From positions 1,860,001 through 1,924,000 of the forward strand of contig NZ_CP039424.1 in NCBI RefSeq assembly GCF_005877055.1: 64,000 nt of DNA. The letters are read 5' to 3'. The notes below the pieces were generated by a model. That model saw only the letters and a program-made list of their open reading frames with translations, was not told the DNA's origin and ran no database searches. The stretch is from Citricoccus sp. SGAir0253. GTDB lineage: Bacteria; Actinomycetota; Actinomycetes; Actinomycetales; Micrococcaceae. Position 1 is the stretch's first letter. Each line of letters starts with the position of its first letter. The translations under genes were made by a program, and so were the position numbers. Below, in pieces: positions 1 to 11,114 of this stretch.

Positions 1-185
1 GCATCTCCCCGCTCGGACAGCGCCGGCCGGCGCGCACGGTGCTCGACGCCTCCGCGCTCGGCCACCCGCGGGTGTACGTGTCCGCGGGCCAGCGGGGCCT
101 GGACGTGGGCCTGGCCCCCGCCGACCTCGCGGCGCTGACGGGGGCGGTCGTCGCGCCGATCGCCGCGGCGGGCCCGCCCCGCTGA
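1..185 (+). CDS. YbaK/EbsC-type aminoacyl-tRNA deacylase, C-terminal part
   Basis: This is the last 60 or so codons of a gene entering from the left edge, in the frame ending at the TGA at 183-185. The visible peptide contains ISPLGQRR, TVLDASAL and VYVSAGQRGLDVGL, which match the C-terminal half of Cys-tRNA(Pro) deacylase YbaK/EbsC proteins. Members of this family hydrolyse mischarged prolyl-tRNA in the cytoplasm. The catalytic N-terminal region lies outside the window, so substrate specificity cannot be judged. Confidence 0.75.
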   Translation, partial: ISPLGQRRPARTVLDASALGHPRVYVSAGQRGLDVGLAPADLAALTGAVVAPIAAAGPPR

Positions 186-193
186 GGCGCCGG

Positions 194-949
194 TCAGTCC
201 AGGGCGGACGCCCCGCCGGTGGTGGCCGTGAGGGACTCGGCGATGGCGTTCTCCGTGGCCTGGAGCGCCTCGGCCACCGAGGACTGCGTGGCCGGGCTGC
301 CCACGGGGGTGAGGGCGGCGGCGCGGGCGTGGTGCTTGTCCGCGTCCGGGAACAGCCGGTGGAGCAGCCGCGTGCTGCGCATGAGCGAGATGAGCGGCCA
401 CGTCAGCTCGTCGGCCGGCCGGCGGCCCTGCAACACGTCCGCCAGGGCGTCCTTGAGCTCCTGCTCGACGTGCACGTCCCGCTCGATGTACCGCGTGCGG
501 TGGAAGACCCACAGCACGATGCTCTCGTCCTCCTCCAGGATCCCGCGCTTGACGAGGGCCGCGGCCACGGCGTCCCGCAGGGACTGGCGCGAGAAGCGGT
601 TGATCCACTGCTCGGCGTCCCGGTGCCGGGTGAAGGCGCGGATGATGTCCCAGACCTGCTCGAGCGGCCACTCCAGGTCGGTGGTCCCGGCCCACCGCGG
701 CGGCGCGGGGTCGGCGGCGAACACCGGGCCCGGCTGCTCGATCGTGCGCACGGTGGTCCGGGTGACCTCGAGGCGGCCGCGCCGGGCGAGGTCCGCGAGG
801 GCCGCCCCGGCCAGGCCGAGGCCGACGGTCGGCCCGTCGAGCAGCAGCCTGCCGCGTTCGTCGTCGAGGCACAGGAGCAGGAAGTACTCCGGCAGGTTCA
901 GGGGACGGTCGACGACAGGCTCAGGGCTGTCCGGGATGGCCTCGCTCAT
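194..949 (-). CDS. GPP34 (GOLPH3/VPS74-like) family protein
   Basis: A protein of about 250 residues. The N-terminal region (LNLPEYFLLLCLDDERGRL) followed by an L/A-rich helix and RRGRLEV is the signature of GPP34 family proteins, bacterial relatives of the eukaryotic PI4P-binding Golgi protein GOLPH3. Their role in actinobacteria is not established; membrane-lipid association is plausible. I chose the ATG at 949 over the in-frame codon at 967 because CACAAT ends six bases before it, the leaderless pattern seen at several genes here. The start overlaps the end of pgsA on the same strand by 29 bases, so an internal promoter may lie within the pgsA tail. The neighbouring phospholipid gene fits a membrane role, but that is inference. 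Confidence 0.75.
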   Translation of the reverse strand: MSEAIPDSPEPVVDRPLNLPEYFLLLCLDDERGRLLLDGPTVGLGLAGAALADLARRGRLEVTRTTVRTIEQPGPVFAADPAPPRWAGTTDLEWPLEQVWDIIRAFTRHRDAEQWINRFSRQSLRDAVAAALVKRGILEEDESIVLWVFHRTRYIERDVHVEQELKDALADVLQGRRPADELTWPLISLMRSTRLLHRLFPDADKHHARAAALTPVGSPATQSSVAEALQATENAIAESLTATTGGASALD

Positions 950-1571
950 GCCCCCATTGTGCCGCACCGGACCGTGACTGGCGCCGTACGGCGGCCACCC
1001 GCTGGCCCACCGTGACCAGCGAGGCCGCCGCGAGCAGGAACAGCACCACGGTCAGGGCCCAGGGCGTAAGCCCGAGGCCCGTGAGCCCGGCGAACACGAG
1101 GGTCACGATGAGCCGCTCGGCGCGCTCGGCGATCCCGGTGTTGGCCTCGAAGCCGAGCGACTCCGCCTTGGCCCGGGCGTAGGACACGAGCATGCCGAGG
1201 ACCAGGCTCGAGGCCGCGCCCACCCCGGCGAGCGGGAGGTCGCCGGGGCCGAAGAACCAGAGCATGAGCCCCAGGAACACGGCCGCGTCCTGCACCCGGT
1301 CCAGGGTCGAGTCGAGGAACGCGCCCCACGCCCCGGCGCGGCCGGCCAACCGGGCCATCACGCCGTCCAGCACGTCCGAGAAGACGAACAGGGTGATCAC
1401 CACCGTGCCCCAGAACAGCTCGCCGAGGGGGTAGAGCACGAGCGCGCCGAGCACCACGCCGACCGTCCCGGTCACCGTCACCGCGTCCGGGGTGACGCCC
1501 CGGGCCAGCAGGAACCGCGCGAGCGGGGTGAAGGCCTCGGTGGACAGGGCGCGCGCGTGCCGGTTGAGCAT
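921..1571 (-). CDS. pgsA: Phosphatidylinositol-phosphate synthase (CDP-alcohol phosphatidyltransferase)
   Basis: 216-residue integral membrane enzyme. The CDP-alcohol phosphotransferase motif D-x2-DG-x2-AR-x8-G-x3-D-x3-D is complete (DVLDGVMAR followed by GAFLDSTLD, near residues 65-91), and several hydrophobic segments follow. In actinobacteria the gene downstream of thrS and the HIT phosphorylase is PgsA1, which joins inositol 1-phosphate to CDP-diacylglycerol to start phosphatidylinositol and PI-mannoside synthesis. The ATG overlaps the stop of the upstream HIT gene as TGATG, implying translational coupling. The gene order thrS-HIT-pgsA is the same as in Mycobacterium tuberculosis (Rv2614c-Rv2612c). 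The acyltransferase and mannosyltransferase that follow in mycobacteria are absent here. Confidence 0.9.
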   Translation of the reverse strand: MLNRHARALSTEAFTPLARFLLARGVTPDAVTVTGTVGVVLGALVLYPLGELFWGTVVITLFVFSDVLDGVMARLAGRAGAWGAFLDSTLDRVQDAAVFLGLMLWFFGPGDLPLAGVGAASSLVLGMLVSYARAKAESLGFEANTGIAERAERLIVTLVFAGLTGLGLTPWALTVVLFLLAAASLVTVGQRVAAVRRQSRSGAAQWGHERGHPGQP

Positions 1572-2256
1572 CACTCCCGGGTCCCCGGTCCCGGCCCGTC
1601 CGGCGCAGCGGCGGGCTGGCGCGACTGGTGCGCGGCGAACTCGGCCTCCGCGTCCGCCCAGGCCCCGGCCACCGCGGAGCGCACCGTGTCCAGGGTGACC
1701 GTGATGTTCTTGGTCTGGGCGATGATCGGCAGGAAGTTCCCGTCCCCGCCCCAGCGGGGCACGATGTGCTGGTGCAGGTGCGCGGCGATGCCCGCTCCCC
1801 CGGTCATCCCCTGGTTCATGCCCAGGTTGAACCCGGTGGCGCTGGAGGTGCGGCGCAGGGCGGTCATGGCCACCTGCGCCAGGCGCGCCAGCTCCGCCGT
1901 CTCCTCCACCGTCAGGTCGGTGTAGTCGGGCACGTGGCGGTACGGGCAGACGAGCAGGTGCCCGGCGTTGTACGGGTAGAGGTTGCACAGCACGTAGGCC
2001 GTGGTCCCGCGGGCGACGATCAGCGACTCCTCGTCGCTGCGCGCCGGGGCGGCGCAGAACGGGCAGGTCGACTCGTCGGTGACCTGCTCCTGGCCCTTGC
2101 TGACGTAGGCCATCCGGTGCGGGTTCCACAGGCGCCCGAAGCCGTCCGGCGTCCCGGCGAGCTGGAAGCCGTCGGTGACGGAGCCGTCGTCGGGCCCCTC
2201 GTGCGGGCCGCCCGGGGATCCCGGGCCCGGCCCGCCCTGCTGCCCCGGCGCGCCGG

Positions 2257-2260
<4 letters not shown>
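1571..2260 (-). CDS. HIT-family Ap4A phosphorylase
   Basis: 229 residues with the histidine-triad active site H-phi-H-phi-H ([11 protein letters not shown], near residue 165) and an N-terminal CPFC pair that could bind zinc. The orthologue in the same operon position in M. tuberculosis (Rv2613c) is a diadenosine tetraphosphate phosphorylase, so the likely role is clearing Ap4A, a side product of aminoacyl-tRNA synthetases such as the neighbouring ThrRS. The GTG start overlaps the thrS stop as GTGA, and its own stop overlaps the pgsA start as TGATG, so all three genes look translationally coupled. The first 30 residues are Gly/Pro-rich and probably disordered. Confidence 0.9.
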
Positions 2261-4281
<2,021 letters not shown>

Positions 4282-4288
4282 GGGCCAT

Positions 4289-4295
4289 TCCTCCT
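4289..4295 (-). promoter_or_regulatory. Ribosome binding site of thrS
   Basis: Reads AAGGAGG on the minus strand, 8 bases before the GTG start at 4281. It decides between that GTG and an out-of-frame ATG at 4288, which is too close to the site to be used. Confidence 0.75.
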
Positions 4296-4387
4296 TGGTT
4301 GGGGCTTCACGGCTGGTGGCATACGGGGGCCACCGCCAGCCACCGGTCATTCTAGGGCAGGGCCGCAGGTCGGGCCGCCGGTGCCCG

Positions 4388-5510
4388 TCACGGGCGGGCG
4401 CCGGCCGGGAGTAGGCGGCGGGGCGGTGGCGAGGAGGCGGCTAGGAGGCGGCTAGGAGTCCACGGGGCGGCGGTGCGCCCCGCACCACCACCCCCACCGC
4501 GAGCGCGGGGGCGAGCGCATCCGGCGGCCGACGGGGCCGGGCCGGGACGCCAGTACCCGTTGCGCCGCGGCACCTGGCACGGGTCCTGGTAGGCGGCGGC
4601 GATGAACCACGGCACGCCGTGGCGCATCGAGATCCCCCACGAGCCGGCGTGGACGGCATGGTGGTGGTGCGAACAGGGCAGGACGCCGTTGTCCACGGAC
4701 GTGGGGCCTCCGTGCTCCCCGTGCTCGACGTGGTGCGCCTCGCACCACGGAGCGGGGATGGTGCATCCGGGGGCGGCGCAGCCGCCGTCGCGGGCGACGA
4801 GGGCGCGCCGGAGGGTGCGGGTGAGCAGCCGGCGCGACCGGCCGACGTCGAGCACCTCGCCCTCGCCGCCCAGCACCACGGGGACCAGGTCGGCGTCCCC
4901 AGCCCCGGACCCCTGCCACGACGGGCCGCCGGGGATGGCGCCGGGCGTCGGCATGCCGGCCGCCCCCTCTCCGCGGCGGGGGTTCGAGGCCGTGGACACG
5001 ATGGTCTTGAGGATCTCGTGCTGGCCGTCGGTCGCCATGAGGGACCAGCGGTGCAACCCGGCTGAGCGGCCCTTGTAGAACAACCCCTGGGCGGCCTGTG
5101 GCCGCCCGTCGGTCGGTTCCGCACCGTCGGGTCCACGACCGCCCCGAAGCGTGCCCGCCAGTGACCGCAGACCGTGCGCAGGTGTCCGGGTCGCACTCGC
5201 GGGCGGACGCCACCAGCAACCGCTCGCCCTCGCGGAGCATCTCGTCCACGGTCCCGGGCGCCGCGGGGAACCGGTAGGGCCACCGGGGTCTGCTCGTAGG
5301 CCTCGTCGACGAGATCTCCTCGACCTCGTCGACGTAGAGCCCCCACTCGTCAGCGGCGGCGGGGCTGGGCTGCCTTGGGAAGGCGGGCACGTGGACCACG
5401 AGGTCTGGTGTCGTCACCCGTCCGCACGGCTCGGCCAGGAGGACACGGCAGGCCTCGACGAGGTCGGCGGTATCCCCGGAGGACACGTCGTCCGGCACTG
5501 CGAGCGCCAT
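4388..5510 (-). pseudogene. DUF222/HNH endonuclease (13E12-type) gene, frameshifted
   Basis: Pieces of one DUF222-HNH protein lie in three reading frames. From an ATG at 5510 the N-terminal part (MALAVPDDVSSGDTADLVEA) runs to about 5310; related segments with HLRTVCGHWRARFGAVVDPT follow in a second frame; the C-terminal part from about 5083 is in a third frame and holds LFYKGRSAGLHRWSLM, GCAAPGC and the HNH-type stretch CEAHHVEHGEHGG...NGVLPCSHHHHAVH. No single frame covers the whole family fold, and the protein would be shorter than usual, so at least three frameshifts plus internal loss are needed. The zinc-binding HNH end is intact over about 230 codons, so a fragment could still be translated. 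These genes are multicopy in many actinobacteria and decay often. Confidence 0.75.
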
Positions 5511-5974
5511 GGCCCTCCCCTCCCCTGCTCGTCCGTTCGGCACCTGCCGTCCTGGTCCGGCGCCTGCGCCGATCCCGAATGACCTAGTACACATATTCGA
5601 ACACGGACCGGGGACGCCCACGGAGGCTCCCTTCCCCTGGGGGAGCAGATCGAGGCGGCGGCCCGGTGTGGAGGAGCCACCGCGGGCGCAGGGCCGGTGG
5701 ACGGAGCCGGAGGCGGAGCCAAGGGACGGAGCGCCCGGCATCCCTAGTGGCCCGCGGAGGGGTACGCCTACGCTGGGCCTCGCCGCGTGGCGGAGCCCGT
5801 CCCCGCCCGGGCAGGCCGGCGGCCTCGCGGTAGAGCCGGTCCAGCCGGGCAGACCCGCGCGGCACGCCCGTCCATCCCGCAGGCCGGCGCGATCGCCCCC
5901 CCCCCCCCCCCACACACACACGGCACCGCACGACGCCAGTCCCCTCGTCCCCCTCCTCCCGTCAGGATCCCGCC
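5511..5974. other. Intergenic region without a recognisable gene
   Basis: No coding frame here resembles a known protein. The notable content is the simple-sequence tract at 5896-5921 lying about 55 bases before the next start codon. No clear promoter hexamers were seen. Confidence 0.5.
5896..5921 (+). repeat. C16 homopolymer followed by a CA dinucleotide run
   Basis: Sixteen consecutive C (5896-5911) run directly into five CA/AC units. It sits 54 bases upstream of the RibD-like gene at 5975. Such tracts slip easily during replication and, in promoter or leader regions of other bacteria, change expression; nothing here shows that this one does. Confidence 0.9.
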
Positions 5975-6637
5975 ATGACCGCCCCTCGCCCGCCCCGTCC
6001 TCCCCGCGTCCGCGTGCACAACTTCGCGGTCTCCCTCGACGGGGTGGGCGCCGGCCGGAACCAGACCCTCGAGCGGCCGTTCGGTGACCCGGACCCCAGC
6101 CTGCTCATGTCCTGGGCCGGGGCGACGGACAGCTGGCCGAACCGCACCGAGCCGGGAGGCAGCCGCGGCCTCGACGACCACATCGTGCGGGACTTCACGC
6201 ACAACATCGGTGCCGAGATCATGGGGCGGAACAAGTTCGGCCCCGTCCGCGGCCCCTGGCCGGACGAGGACTGGAAGGGCTGGTGGGGCGACGACCCGCC
6301 GTTCCGCACCCCGGTGTTCGTGCTGACGCACCACCCGCGCCCCTCGTTCTCGCTCAGCGACACCACGTTCCACTTCCTCGACGCCGCCCCGCGGGACGCG
6401 CTCGCGGTGGCCCTGGAGGCCGCCGGCGGGAAGGACGTGCGCATCGGCGGCGGCGTGTCCACGGTGCGTCAGTTCCTGGACGCCGACCTCATCGACGAGA
6501 TGCACGTCGCCGTCGCCCCGCACCAGTTCGGCGACGGCCTGCGGCTGTGGGACTCGCCCACGGAGCTGGAGGACCGGTTCCGGCACGAGAGCGTCCCCAG
6601 CCCGAGCGGCGTGGTGCACCACTTCTTCTGGCGCTAG
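5975..6637 (+). CDS. Dihydrofolate reductase-like (RibD C-terminal domain) protein
   Basis: 220 residues forming a RibD_C/DHFR-like fold: VRVHNFAVSLDGVGAG at the N-terminus, EIMGRNKFGPV, and DVRIGGGVSTVRQFL near residue 155, the NADPH-binding glycine stretch of the family. The protein probably is an NAD(P)H-dependent reductase in the cytoplasm, but stand-alone members have no fixed substrate and no flavin or folate genes are adjacent. It is followed convergently by dnaE2, with 42 bases between the stops. The C16 tract lies just upstream. Confidence 0.8.
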   Translation: MTAPRPPRPPRVRVHNFAVSLDGVGAGRNQTLERPFGDPDPSLLMSWAGATDSWPNRTEPGGSRGLDDHIVRDFTHNIGAEIMGRNKFGPVRGPWPDEDWKGWWGDDPPFRTPVFVLTHHPRPSFSLSDTTFHFLDAAPRDALAVALEAAGGKDVRIGGGVSTVRQFLDADLIDEMHVAVAPHQFGDGLRLWDSPTELEDRFRHESVPSPSGVVHHFFWR

Positions 6638-6679
6638 GCGCCCGCGGTCGGGCAGGGTCGGGGTCGGGCAGGGGACCGC

Positions 6680-9600
6680 TCAGTCCTCCGGCGTCGGCAA
6701 CAGCTCCCACGTGTCCGGGTGCGGCACCGGCACGGGCCGGTGCCGGTCCCGATCGCCTGGGCGATCGTCCCGGCGATCGTCCCGCCGGACGCGGGGCACC
6801 GGGGCCATGCCGTTCCCGTCCCGGCCGCTCCCCGGACCGGGGCTCCCCCTCCGGTCGCCCCCGGTCGCCGAGCTCTCCGGCGGGAGCCCGACGGCGCCGC
6901 GCACCTTCACCGGCCAGTCGCCGGTGTCGTGGTGGGGGACGTCGGCCGGCCCCCGGGAGGGGGCACCGCCACCGGCCCCACCGCCACCCCCGGACCCTCC
7001 CGCCCTGCCGGCCCAGGCCGATGCGCGGTCACGCCGCAGCCAGGCCCGCCACTGCTCGCGGCTGTCGTCCAGGTAGTCGGGGTCCGGCAGCGTCTCGGGA
7101 CGGTGCAGGTCCCACGCCCGGACGGCCTGCAGGCTGATCGCCCGGGGGCCGGTCCGGCGCGTGGTGCCCTCGATCAGCAGGAGCCGGGCGGAGAAGAGCA
7201 TCTCCCCCGTCTCGTGCTGGGCCTCCGTGAAGAACGAGGCGTCCACGCACCCCGTGCCGTCGTCCACGGAGATGAAGACCACGCGCTTGCCGCTGCGCAT
7301 GGGCGGCGTCTGCGTGGCCACGCGCACCCCGGCGACCAGGACCCGTGACTGCGAGCGCAGGCGCAGCAGGTCCTCCGCCGCCGTCACCCCGAGCGCGTCC
7401 AGGTAGGGCCGGTGCGACTCCATCAGGTGGGCGGTGGTGTCCATCGCCGTCAGGTCCAGCTCGGTGCGCACCCGCTGGTCCCGGCTCGGGGCGGGGAACA
7501 TCGGCACGATCGCCGCGGCCTCCGTGTCCGGCAGGTCCAGGGACAGCTGGCCCTCGACCTGCCGTCGCGCGGCGGTGCGCCGGCGTCCGGTGGGGGTCTC
7601 GCCCAGGACCCCCGCCGAGCCGCCGGCGTGCTGCAGCTCGAGGTGGTGCACCAGGTCGGTCCGCGAGGCCCCGCCCGGGGGCAGCAGGCAGTCGAGCGCC
7701 CCGAGCTGGGCCAGCCGCTCGAGGTTGCGGCGGGTGGGCCGGGCGCGGTCGCGCACGTCGGCCAGCGAGGCGTACGGCTGCCCCGCCACGATCCGCCGCA
7801 CCTCCGCCTCGCTCAGCCCGGACATGGCGGTCAGCGCCAGCCGGATCCCCCACCGGCCGGGGGGACGGTCGCCCCCGCCGGCCTCGGGACGTTCGGGGGC
7901 CCAGCGGGTGCCGGGCACCTCGGGATGCGCCGGCACCCACTCCATCCGGAAGTGCTCGGTGGAGGCGTTGACGTCCACGGGCAGCACCGGGATGCCCATC
8001 CGGCGGGCCTCGGCGATCATCAGCCGGCGCGGGTACATGCCGGGATCGTGCTCCAGGACCCCGGCCAGGAACGCCTCGGGGTGGTGGGTCTTGAGCCAGG
8101 CCGAGTGGTAGGTGGGCACGGCGAAGGCGGCGCCGTGGGCCTTGCAGAAGCCGAAGGAGCCGAAGGCGTGCAGGGTGCCCCAGACCTCGTCGATGACCTC
8201 CAGCGGGTACCCCCGCTCCAGCGCCGCGGCCCGGAAGCAGGCCTCCACCGCCTGCTCCTGGGGTCCGCCGATCTGCCGGCGGAACTCGTCGGCCCTCGCC
8301 AGCCCGCAGCCGGTCATCACGTCCAGCGTCCGCAGCACCTGCTCGTGGAAGACGGTGACCCCGTGGGTCTCGGCCAGCACCGGCTCCAGGTCCGGGTGCG
8401 GGTAGCGGGCCCGCGCGAAGCCGTGCCGCTGCTCGAGGAAGGGCCGGACCATGTCCGACTGCATGGGCCCGGGCCGGAACAGGGAGATGTCGATGATCAG
8501 GTCGTTGAACTCGACCGGGGCCAGCTTCCCGATCAGCTCCCGCTGCCCGGGCGACTCGATCTGGAACACGCCCAGGGTGTGGGTGGTGCGGATCATCCCG
8601 AAGGTGGCGTCGTCGTCCAGCGGCACCTCCTCCAGGTCCACCCGCCGGCCGGTGGTGCGCTCGATCTCCTCCAGGGTGTAGGCGATGGTGGACTGCATGC
8701 GCACCCCGAGCACGTCCAGCTTGAGCATGCCCATCGGGTCCATGTCGTGCTTGTCGAACTGGCTCATCGGCAGCCCGATCCCCGAGGGCTGCACGGGGGT
8801 GCGGTCCAGCAGGGTCGCGTCCCCCAGGATCACCCCGCACGGGTGCATGGCGATGTGCCGGGGCAGGCGGTCCAGCCGCTCGGTGAGGTCCACCAGCAGG
8901 TCGAGCTGCTGCTGGCCGGCGGCGCGGCCGGACTCGATCCGCTCGGCGAACCCGCGCAGCTCCGGCATCCGCTCCAGGGCCTCCCGGAAGCTGGAGGCGG
9001 AGAACCGCCACAGCTGCTTGGCGATCCCGTCCACCTGCTCCGGCTCCATCCCCAGCGCCATCCCGGCGTCCCGGACCGCCCCGCGCGCGCGGTAGCCGTT
9101 CTGCATGCTCATCAGGGTGGTGCGCTCGGCGCCGAACCGGGCGAAGACCGCCTCGTAGACGTCGTGCCGGCGGGCGGACTCCACGTCCACGTCGATGTCC
9201 GGCAGGGTGGAGCGGTCGTGCGAGAGGAACCGCTCGAAGACCAGGTCGTGCCGCATCGGGTCCACGTTCGAGATCCGCAGCAGGTGGTTGACCAGGGACG
9301 AGGCCCCCGAGCCGCGCGCCGAGACCCGGACCCCCATCCCCTCGATCATCCGCACGACCTCCGCCACGGTGAGGAAGTAGCTGGCGAAGCCGAGCCGGGT
9401 GATGATCCCCAGCTCGTGCTCCAGCCGGTGCTCCAGCTCCCGGCCGGCCCGCGAGGACGAGAACCGGCCGCCCCGGCAGAGGTCCGGGAAGCGGGCGCCG
9501 GCCCCGGCGAGGGCACGCTCGCGCAGGACGGCGACCGGGTCCCCCTCGATCCCGATCACCGAGGCCTCGGGCACCGTGGGCCGGCCCCAGCCCAGGTCCG

Positions 9601-10582
9601 GGCCGGGGTCCAGCCGGCACGCCTCGGCCAGGGCGTGGGTGGCCCCGAGCAGCGCCCGTGCCCCCTCGGCGCCGGTCCCGGCCTCGCGGCAGACCTCGCG
9701 GGCGACCTGGTGCAGCGGGCCGGACGGCTTCAGCCAGCCCTGGCCGTTGGGCTGCAGGTCGGTGACGGCCTCCAGGGAGCTCAGCGCCCGGACGGCGTCG
9801 AGCACGTCCGCGGTGGCGGCCCCGTCCGGGGTGGCGTAGCGCACCGCGTTGGTCAGCACCGCCGGCACGCGGACGTCCCCGGCGGCCCGGAGCATCCGCA
9901 CGGCGTGCGCGGCGGAGAGCCGCTCCCCGGGCGGGGAGAGGTGGCAGACCACCTCCACCCGCAGCGACCCGGCGGGCAGGGCCGCCCTCCAGCGGCGCAG
10001 CAGGGCGCGGCCGGCGGTGTACTTGCGCGCGGCCATCAGGCGCCCGACGTCGGAGCCCGGTCCCAGCAGCACGAACAGTTCCGGCGCGGCGCCGTGGTGG
10101 GACCCGGCGGCGCAGGCCGCCAGCTCGGCCATCGTGACGTACGGGGTGCCCCCGGCGGAGCCGCCCGTGGTGTGGGCGTGGGCCGCCGAGACCAGCCGGA
10201 CCAGGGCCCGGTAGCCGCTGCCGCCGCACCCGCCGCGGGCGAGCACGACGATGCGGCCGGCACGCGCGCCGGGACCGCCGGGCGCCGGAGGGAGGCCGGG
10301 GACCGCGGGAGCGCCCGGGGCCGGGGGGCCGGCCGGACCGGGCCGGCCGGCGTCGGCAGGTCCCCACCGCACCGCCAGGTCCACCCCGGCCACCGGGGCC
10401 AGGCCGTGCTCCAGGCAGGCGCCGACGTGCTTGGCGGTGCCGTACAGCCCGTCCCGGTCGGTGCAGGCCAGGACCTCGGCACCGTCCGCGGCCGCGGCGG
10501 CGGCCAGCTCCGCCGGCCAGGACACCCCGTGGTGGGCGCTGAAGGCGCTGGCCACGTGCAGGTGCGGGAAGCCCGCACCCAT
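6680..10582 (-). CDS. dnaE2: Error-prone DNA polymerase III alpha subunit DnaE2
   Basis: 1300 residues. N-terminal PHP domain, then the polymerase core with the catalytic aspartates in PDIDVD (about residue 460), the motif MLKLDVLGVRMQS, the finger and thumb regions, and an OB-fold around SRVLVAGVRVATQTPP. A Gly/Ser/Pro-rich tail of roughly 120 residues is additional. DnaE2 performs translesion synthesis in the SOS response. Its PHP metal site looks degraded: the usual H-x-H is HLHVAS and the usual TDHDGL is TDRDGL, so proofreading by this domain is unlikely. The ATG overlaps the upstream DUF6504 stop as TGATG. The normal partners imuA' and imuB are not beside it. Confidence 0.93.
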   Translation of the reverse strand: MGAGFPHLHVASAFSAHHGVSWPAELAAAAAADGAEVLACTDRDGLYGTAKHVGACLEHGLAPVAGVDLAVRWGPADAGRPGPAGPPAPGAPAVPGLPPAPGGPGARAGRIVVLARGGCGGSGYRALVRLVSAAHAHTTGGSAGGTPYVTMAELAACAAGSHHGAAPELFVLLGPGSDVGRLMAARKYTAGRALLRRWRAALPAGSLRVEVVCHLSPPGERLSAAHAVRMLRAAGDVRVPAVLTNAVRYATPDGAATADVLDAVRALSSLEAVTDLQPNGQGWLKPSGPLHQVAREVCREAGTGAEGARALLGATHALAEACRLDPGPDLGWGRPTVPEASVIGIEGDPVAVLRERALAGAGARFPDLCRGGRFSSSRAGRELEHRLEHELGIITRLGFASYFLTVAEVVRMIEGMGVRVSARGSGASSLVNHLLRISNVDPMRHDLVFERFLSHDRSTLPDIDVDVESARRHDVYEAVFARFGAERTTLMSMQNGYRARGAVRDAGMALGMEPEQVDGIAKQLWRFSASSFREALERMPELRGFAERIESGRAAGQQQLDLLVDLTERLDRLPRHIAMHPCGVILGDATLLDRTPVQPSGIGLPMSQFDKHDMDPMGMLKLDVLGVRMQSTIAYTLEEIERTTGRRVDLEEVPLDDDATFGMIRTTHTLGVFQIESPGQRELIGKLAPVEFNDLIIDISLFRPGPMQSDMVRPFLEQRHGFARARYPHPDLEPVLAETHGVTVFHEQVLRTLDVMTGCGLARADEFRRQIGGPQEQAVEACFRAAALERGYPLEVIDEVWGTLHAFGSFGFCKAHGAAFAVPTYHSAWLKTHHPEAFLAGVLEHDPGMYPRRLMIAEARRMGIPVLPVDVNASTEHFRMEWVPAHPEVPGTRWAPERPEAGGGDRPPGRWGIRLALTAMSGLSEAEVRRIVAGQPYASLADVRDRARPTRRNLERLAQLGALDCLLPPGGASRTDLVHHLELQHAGGSAGVLGETPTGRRRTAARRQVEGQLSLDLPDTEAAAIVPMFPAPSRDQRVRTELDLTAMDTTAHLMESHRPYLDALGVTAAEDLLRLRSQSRVLVAGVRVATQTPPMRSGKRVVFISVDDGTGCVDASFFTEAQHETGEMLFSARLLLIEGTTRRTGPRAISLQAVRAWDLHRPETLPDPDYLDDSREQWRAWLRRDRASAWAGRAGGSGGGGGAGGGAPSRGPADVPHHDTGDWPVKVRGAVGLPPESSATGGDRRGSPGPGSGRDGNGMAPVPRVRRDDRRDDRPGDRDRHRPVPVPHPDTWELLPTPED

Positions 10583-10911
10583 CAGGCGCTCTCCCGCAGC
10601 CGCACACCGGCGCCGTCGTGGATCCGGACGAGGCGCCAGCGGCCCGAGTCCAGGTGGTGGGAGACGTCCAGGGTGAGCAGGGGCGCGTTGCGGGCCCGCT
10701 CGAGGCGGACCTGGACGCGCCAGACCTCGTGGTCCACCAGCCCGGCGCCCCGGCCCCGCTCGGCCCGGCGCTCCTCGGTCCACCAGCGGCGCCGCTCGTA
10801 CCAGCGCACCGGATCGGCCGCCAGGACGTACGTCCGCCCGTTCCATTCCAGGCGCCGGGGCACCCCTGCGGTGGTGCACTCGACCCTGACCGATTGCGTG
10901 AAGATTCCCAT
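10582..10911 (-). CDS. DUF6504 family protein of the dnaE2 cassette
   Basis: 109 residues beginning MGIFTQSVRVECT, with LEWNGRTYVLAADPVRWYERR and a C-terminal WRLVRIHDGAGVRLRESA. Small proteins of this type commonly sit between imuB and dnaE2 in actinobacterial mutasome cassettes; their role is unknown. The start at 10911 is preferred: upstream the frame stays open to 11124 but codes a low-complexity Pro/Gly/Ser stretch, and that upstream ATG lies inside the SOS box. The gene overlaps dnaE2 as TGATG, so the two are co-translated and should share LexA control. Confidence 0.75.
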   Translation of the reverse strand: MGIFTQSVRVECTTAGVPRRLEWNGRTYVLAADPVRWYERRRWWTEERRAERGRGAGLVDHEVWRVQVRLERARNAPLLTLDVSHHLDSGRWRLVRIHDGAGVRLRESA

Positions 10912-11114
10912 GGGACCTGGTTCCTGCCCTGTTCTCGTCGTGCCTTCTCGTGCCGTGGGGTCACCACCGGCGTGGGCCGGCGGTGCGTCCGGGTGCCCCG
11001 GGGCTCCGGGACCGGCCGTCTGGGAAGGAACGGTCGGTCCGGGGCCGGGACGGCCGGACTGGCGGTAGGAGGTAGACGGCCTGGGGGAAGGCGGGCCGTA
11101 CTCCACCATGGTAT

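Noticed and set aside
921-2129. 402-codon frame joining an Arg/Pro-rich N-terminus to PgsA
   Set aside because: The part before 1571 is the antiparallel-frame shadow of the HIT gene; the PgsA start is the ATG overlapping its stop.
7412-11068. 1218-codon plus-strand frame opposite dnaE2
   Set aside because: Mirror frame of a high-GC gene; the translation is Gly/Val/Gln-rich without any motif, while the minus strand is clearly DnaE2.
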